DNA of 35,258 nt from Acidobacteriota bacterium (lineage in GTDB: Bacteria; Acidobacteriota; Terriglobia; UBA7540): NCBI GenBank assembly GCA_003171295.1, contig PMYF01000026.1:1-35258 (forward strand). The letters run 5' to 3'. The notes beneath the pieces were generated by a model. That model did not search any database. It had not been told where the DNA came from and saw only the letters and a list, made by a program, of their open reading frames with translations. Below, in pieces: positions 18,394-26,893 of this stretch (position 1 is the first letter of the stretch; each line of letters starts with the position of its first letter). A program made the position numbers and the translations under genes.

Positions 18394-19347
18394 CTAAACT
18401 GCACTATCCCAGTATTTCAACATCGACGAAACAGTTTCCTCAATCGACAGTAGGGGTCTCCAGCCTGTTTTCTTAGAAAACTTTTTACTGTTTCCAAAGA
18501 TAATCTTCTCGTCCGATGGGCGAATTAAGCGTCGCGAGATCTGAATCTTTGAATTCACTCCCGACAACCGAATCGCGGTCCGCAATAGTGTCCCGATCTC
18601 CTGTGTTGATGTTGCACATAGATTGTATGTCTCTCCCGGGGCGCCCTTTAGCGCCGCAAGATAGAAGCCGCGTACTGTGTCTGTAACATCGAGAAAGGCC
18701 CGGCGCGATGTGAGGTCGCCAACTTCGATTACCGGCGGCTGCAGGCCTTTTTTAATACGAACCAATTGCCGGACAAAATCCGACGGAGCGTCATCGGTTT
18801 TTCCGGGCCCCGTAGTGTTAAACACCCGTAGGTTGACTGTTGGAATCTTGTAATCGAGAAAATACTCCCTGGCCAGCAAATCCAGGCAGACTTTGCTAAT
18901 TCCATAGGGATGAAGGGGGCGCAGCGGTTGGTCCTCGGTGACCGGTATGCGAGACGGCGGAACATACCCATATTCCGCGCTCGAGCATGCCGACACGACA
19001 ACGGGAGGCCTCTTCATGTATCGTACCGCTTCAAACAAGTGCAGCGATCCCATAATGTTGGATTCAAACGTCCGAACAGGGTCGGTCCAAGAAACCATGG
19101 GTAGGCTCTGTGCTCCCAAATGGAAGACATGTGAAGGTTCGTAATCGTTCAGAATTTGCGATACACGCTGGCCGTTCCGTAGATCGCATTGCACAAAGTG
19201 CAGCTTCGCTGCCGTTGGGAATGCGGTGCGGCCCTCCGCCAGATAACTTCCAATGACATCCCATCCGCGGGCATGAAGGAAGCTAACCAAGTGAGAGCCA
19301 ATAAATCCCTCTGCTCCTGTGACAAGTGCTATCTTCGTTTTTGACAT
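18394..19347 (-). CDS. NAD-dependent epimerase/dehydratase, GDP-4-dehydro-6-deoxy-mannose reductase (RMD)-like
   Basis: MSKTKIALVTGAEGFIGSHLVSFL, SACSSAEYG, YGISK. ORF-track extension to 20133 lies over the flippase gene and has no family similarity. Confidence 0.87.
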   Translation of the reverse strand: MSKTKIALVTGAEGFIGSHLVSFLHARGWDVIGSYLAEGRTAFPTAAKLHFVQCDLRNGQRVSQILNDYEPSHVFHLGAQSLPMVSWTDPVRTFESNIMGSLHLFEAVRYMKRPPVVVSACSSAEYGYVPPSRIPVTEDQPLRPLHPYGISKVCLDLLAREYFLDYKIPTVNLRVFNTTGPGKTDDAPSDFVRQLVRIKKGLQPPVIEVGDLTSRRAFLDVTDTVRGFYLAALKGAPGETYNLCATSTQEIGTLLRTAIRLSGVNSKIQISRRLIRPSDEKIIFGNSKKFSKKTGWRPLLSIEETVSSMLKYWDSAV

Positions 19348-19355
19348 GACAAACT

Positions 19356-20882
19356 TTAGCTCACAATCTCGGCCAAACTTGCTGAAGGCACGGAACGCGA
19401 TCTGGCAAGCAACGACCAGAGCGACACGAGGTCTTCGCGCATCTGAGGTAGAAGCAGCGAGAGTAGGCTGCCAAGCGTAAACCCTAGAGCGGTAACCAAT
19501 AGTGCGGCGACAGCTCCGCGAGGGGCAAAGTAGTGCAGCGCAACTTGCCCTGAAGAAGCACCCATAAGGCACAGTAAGACCGGGTAGCGAATGGCCTGAC
19601 AGAGCCGGCGTAGAGTGATTTTCGTACCGCGAAAGCTGAACTTGAGTATTCCGGGAAAGATGAGCAGGAGAACAATGGAACTGCAGAGCGCCACATAGCG
19701 GATACCAAATGGAAGGCCGAGGGCATAGCTGCCAATCATAATGGGAGCAAGGACAAGCGCCATTTGTAGCAGGCGTAGCGATTTTCCGCGGCTCACGAAC
19801 AGCCACACGGTCGCATCCATCAGCAACTGGCCTAAAGCGAAGATAGCAAGGAGTTGAAAAACAGGCGCTGCTTCGCGCCAGCGGCTTCCCAGCGTCAAAA
19901 CTATGACGGGGTCGGCCGCCACAAAGAGATAGCCAAAAATGGGCGCACTGACCCACATAATTACATTCACCGCACGAAGGTAGTATCGCGCGAGACGCTC
20001 GGGATCGTCCTGAACTCTGCTGAAAGCCGGAACCGCAACGGCCCGAGCAGGGGCCCCCAGTTGGCGGACTGGAAGCATCAATAGATTGTAGGCTCGTGAG
20101 TACAGGCCGAGCGGGCCCGCTCCCCAGTGCCATCCGATCAATATGCTATCGGCGCTTCGCGTTACATTTAGGATGAGGTACGATGCAGCCACGCTTCCGC
20201 CAAAGGAAATTAGGGACCCGACTTTGGCATTACGGCGCGGTGGTCCCGGTACCCAACGTGCCATCAACCAGGTCATCGCCATGCCGGTGAAATTTAATGT
20301 GAGAGGAAGCGCAACTAACGCCCAGTAGCTGGCCCCTCGCCAGGCGAGAACAATGGCGAAGGGGACGGCGATGGCATACGATGTCACATCGCGAATCGCC
20401 AACGATATAAACCGCATCTGGCGCCTCAGAAGGGCATCATGCTGCACCCTCAAGCCACCAATAAGAAATGTCAATGAGCAAACAAGGGTGATATTGACAA
20501 GCCGCGGTTCGCGATAAAACCATGCCAACAGCGGTGCAAGTGCCGCGGTAATGGACATGAGCCCTGCACCGATACCGACATTGATCCAAAACAGTGTGCT
20601 AACCTGCTCATGGCTGATCTCCGGGTGTTGGATCGTCGCTTCAGACAAACCCAGGTCGGCAAACGCCTGCCCCAAGCCTGTAATGGCTGTAACCATAGCC
20701 ACTAGCCCGTATTCTGCCGGGACTAGCAGCCGCGCCAGCACAACCGTGGCTACGGATTGAATGAGAAACTGTGCGCCCTGCGAGGTAAGCGTTAGCATTC
20801 CTCCGCGCACGGATCTGCCGCGAAGGTCCGCATGCAGATGCTTGGTACTAAAGGCGTTTATTGCCTGTTGTTGAAAAGCCAT
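19356..20882 (-). CDS. Lipopolysaccharide/oligosaccharide flippase (Wzx/MOP superfamily)
   Basis: 508 aa polytopic; GGMLTLTSQGAQFLIQSVATVVLARLLVPAEYGLVAMVTAITGLGQAFADLGLSEATIQ typical of Polysacc_synt family. Confidence 0.92.
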   Translation of the reverse strand: MAFQQQAINAFSTKHLHADLRGRSVRGGMLTLTSQGAQFLIQSVATVVLARLLVPAEYGLVAMVTAITGLGQAFADLGLSEATIQHPEISHEQVSTLFWINVGIGAGLMSITAALAPLLAWFYREPRLVNITLVCSLTFLIGGLRVQHDALLRRQMRFISLAIRDVTSYAIAVPFAIVLAWRGASYWALVALPLTLNFTGMAMTWLMARWVPGPPRRNAKVGSLISFGGSVAASYLILNVTRSADSILIGWHWGAGPLGLYSRAYNLLMLPVRQLGAPARAVAVPAFSRVQDDPERLARYYLRAVNVIMWVSAPIFGYLFVAADPVIVLTLGSRWREAAPVFQLLAIFALGQLLMDATVWLFVSRGKSLRLLQMALVLAPIMIGSYALGLPFGIRYVALCSSIVLLLIFPGILKFSFRGTKITLRRLCQAIRYPVLLCLMGASSGQVALHYFAPRGAVAALLVTALGFTLGSLLSLLLPQMREDLVSLWSLLARSRSVPSASLAEIVS

Positions 20883-20963
20883 GTGTGGTCGCTAAGACTT
20901 GGATCGGTTGGATTCAAAGCGTAGTCGTTGAGGGTGCGCGGCCAGATTGGCCGCGGCTCCTTA

Positions 20964-22292
20964 TCAGGGGGTCTTCACGTCGAGTGAGGTGCTGGATACA
21001 TCGCGATTCAACGACTTCCCGAGATCGGGTAATTGAAGCAAGCCGACATATGCACTTACGGTCATCTGACCCACCATGTCCCAAGAATGCCCTTCGCGTG
21101 CGTAGGCGATTATTTCCGGCCGTCTGTTGTTCAGGTCTGCATAGAGGTCACTCGCGAAGTACTGCTCGATAACTTTCGCTAAGTCATCCGGATTCTCAGC
21201 TTTGAACAGAAAGCCGGTCTTGCCTTCCACGATCTCATCCTTCAGAGATCCCACATCGGCTGCGAGAACCGGCAGCCCGAAATTATAACCCGTAAACAAA
21301 ACGCCACTCTGGTACACATGTCGATAGGGCAGAATCAGGACGTCAGCCGCTTTGAAGTAAACCTCGGCCTCCTCGTCTGGTATATGTTCCGCCCTCACCA
21401 CGATGGATCCGTGCTTCACGTCCTCGTCGATTGCTTCTCGGATAGGTGCCCAATATTCTGAGCAGTTGTCGGGTTTTCCTGCGATGATCAAGGAGTAGTC
21501 GCCATGCTTGCCCAAGAGGCGCTGGAATGCAACCACTAAGTGCTCGAGGCCCTTGTACGGTGTAATGTTGCCAAAGAACAACAATGTCTTCGTACTTGCT
21601 TGTAATCCAAGTGTCTTCTTTGCCTCATCCGGTGCGAGAGTCGTATGCGGAATCGCGTTGTTGATTCCAAAGGGAATCACCGAGACGCTTGCGCCATGCA
21701 CGCCGAACTGCTCGATCAGCTCGCGCTTCATTTTTTCCGTATGAACGAAGATATGTTGGCTGAGCCGATATTGGATGCGCAGGGTAAGGCGATTGAGGAA
21801 CGAATCCTGCAAGTCTCGCGTCCCTGCATTGACATTGTGCACAGTCAAGACAGTATTCTTCCCCAAGAACTGATAATAGAGCATCAGCAATGTGCGATCG
21901 AAGAATTCGAATTTATTGTTCCACAGGATGTGAAAGAGTTTCGGCCTCGCTAACGAGACATATCGAATCAGCCTGGCATAATACATCAACACCCTGAAGA
22001 TCTTTCTCAAGAAGCTTACATCCGGCCTGAGACTGCCTCGCAGGTTCAGAAAAGTCAGGTTCGGCTGGACGCGGAACTGCGGAAAATCGAGTTCATCGCT
22101 TCCAATCAGTTCGAGGGCTATTCCCTTGGAAATAAGCGACGTCGCCAAGCCGAACACGTATGGCCGATCGCCGCCGCCTGTAAGTAGCGACACCGCGATC
22201 TCAGCCCCTGATCCGTGTGCCTCCGAAACAGGCACCCCCCCAGGGTCTTGCACGCCGGTTTGATCCTTGCGGATATTACGATCTTGTTTCAT
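20964..22292 (-). CDS. Glycosyltransferase family 4
   Basis: TVHNVNAGTRD, FVHTEKMKRELIEQFGV, LLFFGNITPYKGLEHLVVAF, ADVLILPYRHVYQSGVLFTGYNFGLPVLAADVG. Confidence 0.92.
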   Translation of the reverse strand: MKQDRNIRKDQTGVQDPGGVPVSEAHGSGAEIAVSLLTGGGDRPYVFGLATSLISKGIALELIGSDELDFPQFRVQPNLTFLNLRGSLRPDVSFLRKIFRVLMYYARLIRYVSLARPKLFHILWNNKFEFFDRTLLMLYYQFLGKNTVLTVHNVNAGTRDLQDSFLNRLTLRIQYRLSQHIFVHTEKMKRELIEQFGVHGASVSVIPFGINNAIPHTTLAPDEAKKTLGLQASTKTLLFFGNITPYKGLEHLVVAFQRLLGKHGDYSLIIAGKPDNCSEYWAPIREAIDEDVKHGSIVVRAEHIPDEEAEVYFKAADVLILPYRHVYQSGVLFTGYNFGLPVLAADVGSLKDEIVEGKTGFLFKAENPDDLAKVIEQYFASDLYADLNNRRPEIIAYAREGHSWDMVGQMTVSAYVGLLQLPDLGKSLNRDVSSTSLDVKTP

Positions 22293-22340
22293 TTCTTTGC
22301 CACTTATGGGCTATTTAGTGCCGGTCATTCGCGGAGAGGG

Positions 22341-23393
22341 CTAGCCCCTTCGAGCGGCGCTCATAGCCTGTGGTTCCGTCTTGGACACACTGCGCTTTTC
22401 CAACACATATAGCGTCTTGTCCCACTTTCTTGCGTATGCTGCTTTGATCTGTGGGAGCACCATCTCAGCCCAGCTAGCATATCTCCTACCTAACAAATGA
22501 GAGAGCCAAGCATATTTCCTGCGCAGAGAAGGCGGCTCAAGATATCCTTGAAGTTGCGCCGCCAGACTTCTCAGCTCTGCAGCAGCTTGTGGATGTTCGG
22601 GGTAGAAGGCAAAATACCAGTTCTGCAGGTATGTAAGAGAAGCCTTTCGGACGCGCTCGCTATCTTCAAGAGAGCGAAGGTACTGAACATGGAGCTTCAG
22701 CGAAAGGAGCAACGAGTCTCTCTTCTTCCTAGAGTTGCCTATATAACTAATACTGCCCATGCCGCTGGCTCGATAGAATATCCCGGTACCCGGCACAAAG
22801 CGGGTGCCTTCGGAGGACAAGAGAACCCGGTCGAAATATTCGCCGTCTTGATCGTAGTGAAGTCGCGTGTCCCATGGCCCAGCCGCCTCGGCAAGCTCAC
22901 GGCTCATCAGCCAGGTTGCATTCTGCATATGAAGGTTTTCGCTCATCTTTTTCAGCAGCCACTCGACGGGAGAAAGATCCTGGCATAGCGAGTTCCGAAT
23001 AAAGCGAGCGTGGCGTGTACGATAGTAGAATGGGGCCCAAGGCGAGGAGAGAAGGACTCGTTTGCTATCCCCTTCCCGCAGCGCTGCCAGCTGGCGTTCG
23101 ATCTTATTCGGCAGCATAAGATCGTCCGCGTCCAGTTCTTGAATGTAGTCACCCTGACTGAGCTGAAGAGCGTGGTTGACCGCTGCAGATAGGCCTCGGT
23201 TCTCTGTAGATACGACCCTAATTCCTGGGACAAAAGAACGGGCGATTTTAGCCGTTCGATCCGCCGACCCGTCGTCGACAACGATAATTTCCTTGCGTGG
23301 CCATGTTTGAGCAATCGCCGACTGGATCGTCTCGGCGATAGTCTCTTCGGCGTTGTAGGCAGGAATCAGAATTGAAACGAGCGGCTTCATCAC
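22341..23393 (-). CDS. Glycosyltransferase family 2
   Basis: VSILIPAYNAEETIAETIQSAIAQTWPRKEIIVVDDGSADRT, DYIQELDADDLMLPNKIERQ. Confidence 0.93.
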   Translation of the reverse strand: MMKPLVSILIPAYNAEETIAETIQSAIAQTWPRKEIIVVDDGSADRTAKIARSFVPGIRVVSTENRGLSAAVNHALQLSQGDYIQELDADDLMLPNKIERQLAALREGDSKRVLLSSPWAPFYYRTRHARFIRNSLCQDLSPVEWLLKKMSENLHMQNATWLMSRELAEAAGPWDTRLHYDQDGEYFDRVLLSSEGTRFVPGTGIFYRASGMGSISYIGNSRKKRDSLLLSLKLHVQYLRSLEDSERVRKASLTYLQNWYFAFYPEHPQAAAELRSLAAQLQGYLEPPSLRRKYAWLSHLLGRRYASWAEMVLPQIKAAYARKWDKTLYVLEKRSVSKTEPQAMSAARRG

Positions 23394-23608
23394 AGCAAGT
23401 GTCCATTAAGTGTTTGATTGTAAATGAGTAATGCGCGTCTAGAACAACGGGTTTCGCCAGAAAGAATCTCTTCTCTTAGTGGCCGCAATATCCGAGCCTC
23501 GTTGGCTGTTCATGCACTCCAGACCTCATCTGCCTCCGAAGCACGTAGGTTGAGTTTGTAATGATGCCCCGACACCCATCATCGCAAATTACATTAGTAC
23601 TCTTCAAT

Positions 23609-23618
23609 CCCACGTGGG
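23609..23618. promoter_or_regulatory. 10-bp perfect palindrome CCCACGTGGG in divergent promoter region
   Basis: Read directly from the sequence; lies between divergent genes. Confidence 0.35.
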
Positions 23619-23638
23619 TTCTTACTTTGGTAATGGGG

Positions 23639-23652
23639 GTGATTTATATCAC
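23639..23652. promoter_or_regulatory. CRP/FNR-superfamily-like palindrome GTGATTTATATCAC
   Basis: GTGA-N6-TCAC core matching the CRP consensus half-sites; about 200 bp upstream of the plus-strand CDS. Confidence 0.4.
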
Positions 23653-23848
23653 TTCTCTGGTCCCGGTTTGTGCGCTACATTCAACTTGGGCTCACCCCAC
23701 GTCGATATAGTCGTCAAGCGTATGGGGCGACGCTCGGCTGAGTGGCACAAAGAGCCCGTGTGGCTTGATCTGAAATTACCGCGAAGGGGAGCATGCGCAC
23801 GGTCACTGTCTCCTGGTATGCGCTTCCGGTTTCTTGAGAGGATTGGCA

Positions 23849-25555
23849 ATGACGAAAATCGTGAAATCCATATTTTTCGGGTTCATGTTGTGCGCACTGT
23901 GCGCAGCAAGGGCGCAGACCGTTAACGCCAAATCGTGCAACACGTCCGATGTGCAGACGGCCATCAATACGGCGACCGAGGGGCAAACCGTAACCATCCC
24001 TGCCGGATCTTGTACCTGGACCAACGGAGTTACGATCTCAGGCAAGGGCATCACCGTTACGGGCGCAGGGTCGAGCCGCGTCATCGCCTATAGCTCCAAC
24101 ACGCTTTCGCTCGGCACAGGGAGTAAATCGCTCACGATTGCCCCCACGCGAGTGGATGGCACGTATCCCCTTGGACCGAGCACTGGGCAGACGCTTACGG
24201 TGGGTGAATTGGGCAATGAACAGAACTACATGACGGGCACCGTGACTAGCTTCAATTCGGGCACAGGCGCGCTGGTGATGAACATCACAAGCGATGCTGG
24301 AACCTGTGGAACGCCAGCCTATCCTAATTCAAGCCCATCGAACTGTGCTCGGTGGATCGTATGGACTGATCCCTCCACAGCCACAGTCATAACCGGAAAT
24401 TCCGAGACAAATCCCCTGTTTACAATCACGGAGGATACGTCGGTTCATACGAATATCAGCGAGATTCAGTTTGCCCCCGGAGCGACCTATCAGAATCAGA
24501 TTTTTTCTCTTCAATATCATTCTGGCGGCCAAGCGATTCTTATTCACGATTTGAGGATCACCGGCAATCCTAACCTTGATGGAAATCCCAATGGCGTCCG
24601 TGACATGATTCTCAGCGACACGAATCGAGGAATTATTTGGAACTGCTCCTTTGACGGGTATGCCTTTAACCTCAGCACAATGGCTTCGTTGACGGTCAAG
24701 GACGCAGGCAATGTCACCGGCAACTCGTGGACCTCAGTCTCAAATATGGGCAGCCTGGACACGACTGGTCAGGGAGAACTGTTCATGGAGACGAATGATT
24801 TTGAGGCGTTCGGCTTCGCAATCGGAATTGACGACAATGGGCGCATTGTATCCCGCTACAATTTTCTTGACAACGCGGGTTTAATGGCCACTCACGGCGC
24901 GGATACAAGTAATTACGGGCAGAGATTTTTTGAGGTATACAACAACATTGATGTCTTCAACGCATACAGCAACGGCACGACTTTCAATATCAATGACTGG
25001 ATTTACTTGCGTGGCGGCACTGGACTGGTTTATAACAACACGATTCCCGCGTTGATTTCAAGCGATTACGGTACCAAGCCTGACATCAATATGACTGTGA
25101 TGAACCTGCAACGGAATGGCGGTCCCGATGCGTGCTGGGGGGCAGGTCACTCTTCTCCATCCGGTCAAAACTATCATGCGCCGCGCCAAGTAGGATTCGG
25201 CTACGTAACTGGGACGGGAACGGCTTCCTATACAGGAACTTCGCCAAACCCTGTTTACACGGTCAACGGAGCAAACGATTCGATCACCTATGTAGGCGAT
25301 TCGGAGCCGTTTTATATCTGGGGAAATACGCGCAGTCCTCTGAATGTTTCGATTTCGGATTATGGCAGCGGCGGAGGATGCACAAATTACGACTCCTCCA
25401 GCAATTACATTGTGGCTAACCGCGATTACTTCAACGGCAGCACGGCCAAACCCGGCTGGTCGCCGTACACCTACCCGAACCCGCTGGAGGGTGGTGGTGC
25501 GACCAGCTCGAACACTCCTGCCGCTCCTACGAACTTGCAGGCCACCCATAACTGA
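23849..25555 (+). CDS. Predicted secreted right-handed parallel beta-helix-like protein (possible polysaccharide lyase fold)
   Basis: Start MTKIVKSIFFGFMLCALCAARAQTVNA (signal peptide) with GAGAGGA upstream; N-terminal DVQTAINTATEGQTVTIPAGSCTW, Asn/Gly/Thr-rich repeats; C terminus ...TPAAPTNLQATHN. Confidence 0.75.
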   Translation: MTKIVKSIFFGFMLCALCAARAQTVNAKSCNTSDVQTAINTATEGQTVTIPAGSCTWTNGVTISGKGITVTGAGSSRVIAYSSNTLSLGTGSKSLTIAPTRVDGTYPLGPSTGQTLTVGELGNEQNYMTGTVTSFNSGTGALVMNITSDAGTCGTPAYPNSSPSNCARWIVWTDPSTATVITGNSETNPLFTITEDTSVHTNISEIQFAPGATYQNQIFSLQYHSGGQAILIHDLRITGNPNLDGNPNGVRDMILSDTNRGIIWNCSFDGYAFNLSTMASLTVKDAGNVTGNSWTSVSNMGSLDTTGQGELFMETNDFEAFGFAIGIDDNGRIVSRYNFLDNAGLMATHGADTSNYGQRFFEVYNNIDVFNAYSNGTTFNINDWIYLRGGTGLVYNNTIPALISSDYGTKPDINMTVMNLQRNGGPDACWGAGHSSPSGQNYHAPRQVGFGYVTGTGTASYTGTSPNPVYTVNGANDSITYVGDSEPFYIWGNTRSPLNVSISDYGSGGGCTNYDSSSNYIVANRDYFNGSTAKPGWSPYTYPNPLEGGGATSSNTPAAPTNLQATHN

Positions 25556-25563
25556 GGTACATA

Positions 25564-25584
25564 GGCGCCCCGGGAAACGGCGCC
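25564..25584 (+). repeat. Short hairpin GGCGCC-N9-GGCGCC just 3' of the plus-strand gene
   Basis: Inverted repeat read directly; 9 nt after the stop codon. Confidence 0.35.
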
Positions 25585-25650
25585 ACTCGGATTCTACGAT
25601 CGGGACTATAGCGGGTCTCCTGCAGGTGTAGACCAAGGCACAATCGCTAA

Positions 25651-25677
25651 GTGGCTTTTTCATCAAGAAAAAGCCAC
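25651..25677. terminator. Probable (bidirectional) transcription terminator hairpin
   Basis: GTGGCTTTTT-CATCAAG-AAAAAGCCAC: 10-bp perfect stem, 7-nt loop, between convergent genes. Confidence 0.6.
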
Positions 25678-25859
25678 CTTGAATTCTGTCCGAAATGGCT
25701 CATAGTTGCAGGAGAACCGCCGTAAAAGCCCGGGGTTGACGGCGGCCCTCTTGAGCTGCCGTTTGAGGAACTCCCGAGAACTGTGTGGAGCTGCCGTCGT
25801 TGCGCTTTTCACAATCGGCGTCTTTGAGGAATACCGATCCGGCTGAGTGCAAGGTCGCG

Positions 25860-25881
25860 CAAGTCATGGGCAAGTCATGGG
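25860..25881. repeat. Tandem 11-bp direct repeat CAAGTCATGGG x2
   Basis: caagtcatgggcaagtcatggg read directly, immediately 3' of the stop codon of the GT14-like gene. Confidence 0.8.
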
Positions 25882-26829
25882 CTAAATAGTAGGTAACGCT
25901 CTTTCATCGTGTGCGCGGATCGAAAAAGCGGTGGGCGCCTCACTGTTTTTTCCCTTCCGTTCTATCATCGCGTCGATACGGTCCAGCAGATCCAGTCTAT
26001 CGTCAGAGAACTTTCGTGCAAATAAGAGCTCTGAAGGTCCTTCAGAAAGATCCTCGACCTTTTCTCGCGACTCGAAATATACGATGTGCCGTTCGTTGAT
26101 TTGTGCCGGATGACTGGCCCCGACGGACCAGTCTTCATACACCAGGTTCCCGCGAGCCTTGGACAGAAACTCGGAGTTGCCAAGAATCGTATGGATGAAA
26201 GCCTCCTCGGGAGCAAACGTGTCCTGGAAGAACCTTGTGATCTGCGGATTCTGTTCGGCGAAACATAGAATGTATTCACATGCTCGGCGTGTAAGCGCCC
26301 ACCAAGTGCGCCCGGAGTACGGTTCCAGACAACCTAGATACATTCGATAGTCCCTCTGTGCCAAGCCGATTTTCGCCAGCGCGCGCGATGCAAATCTTCG
26401 AACGGGCTTGTCAGACTCATACCTGATTGTGGTCACGCGGGAAAGGGGTTTACCCGGCGCGGGCACCTTGATGATGCGTATAAATTCCGAGCCCCTGTTC
26501 GCTTCCAGAAAGCTCTCGATATACCTGCGGCTCCTGATCGGATATTCACTTCCGCTCAGAAGAAACAGATACTCAAAGCATCTGGAATCGTTCAATGCTC
26601 GCTGCATGAGACGCAGAGTTGCCCGAACTCCCGAGAACTCAGCCCAATACACCGATATGCGGTCGTCAATAAAAGAGACGTTCTCTCCTTGGAGGTCCGC
26701 GAAATTGCGGATGTCTCTCTTCTTATCGATATGAATGAAGAATGCTGAGTCATCCGACGAGAGTAACTCGATCTCCCTCTTCATGAGCCGCGGATTCCTG
26801 TAAGCGAAGAATAGGTATGCAATCTTCAT
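25882..26829 (-). CDS. GT14-like beta-1,6-N-acetylglucosaminyltransferase (core-2/I-branching enzyme family)
   Basis: MKIAYLFFAYRNPRLMKREIELLSSDDSAFFIHIDKK, FEYLFLLSGSEYPIRSRRYIESFL, GRTWWALTRRACEYIL. Confidence 0.88.
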   Translation of the reverse strand: MKIAYLFFAYRNPRLMKREIELLSSDDSAFFIHIDKKRDIRNFADLQGENVSFIDDRISVYWAEFSGVRATLRLMQRALNDSRCFEYLFLLSGSEYPIRSRRYIESFLEANRGSEFIRIIKVPAPGKPLSRVTTIRYESDKPVRRFASRALAKIGLAQRDYRMYLGCLEPYSGRTWWALTRRACEYILCFAEQNPQITRFFQDTFAPEEAFIHTILGNSEFLSKARGNLVYEDWSVGASHPAQINERHIVYFESREKVEDLSEGPSELLFARKFSDDRLDLLDRIDAMIERKGKNSEAPTAFSIRAHDERALPTI

Positions 26830-26893
26830 GGCGCCATTCGTCCCATGGGGAACCCAGTGTGCGTAGGACTAAAACATTAAATCCGGGGTACAA

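Noticed and set aside
19348-20133. N-terminal extension of the SDR ORF (18394-20133)
   Set aside because: Lies out of frame over the flippase gene; family homology begins at MSKTKIALVTGAEGFIGSH (19347).
23741-23756. Possible sigma-54 promoter (TGGCACAAAGAGCCCG)
   Set aside because: The -24-like TGGCAC is present but the -12 TTGC element is absent at the required spacing.
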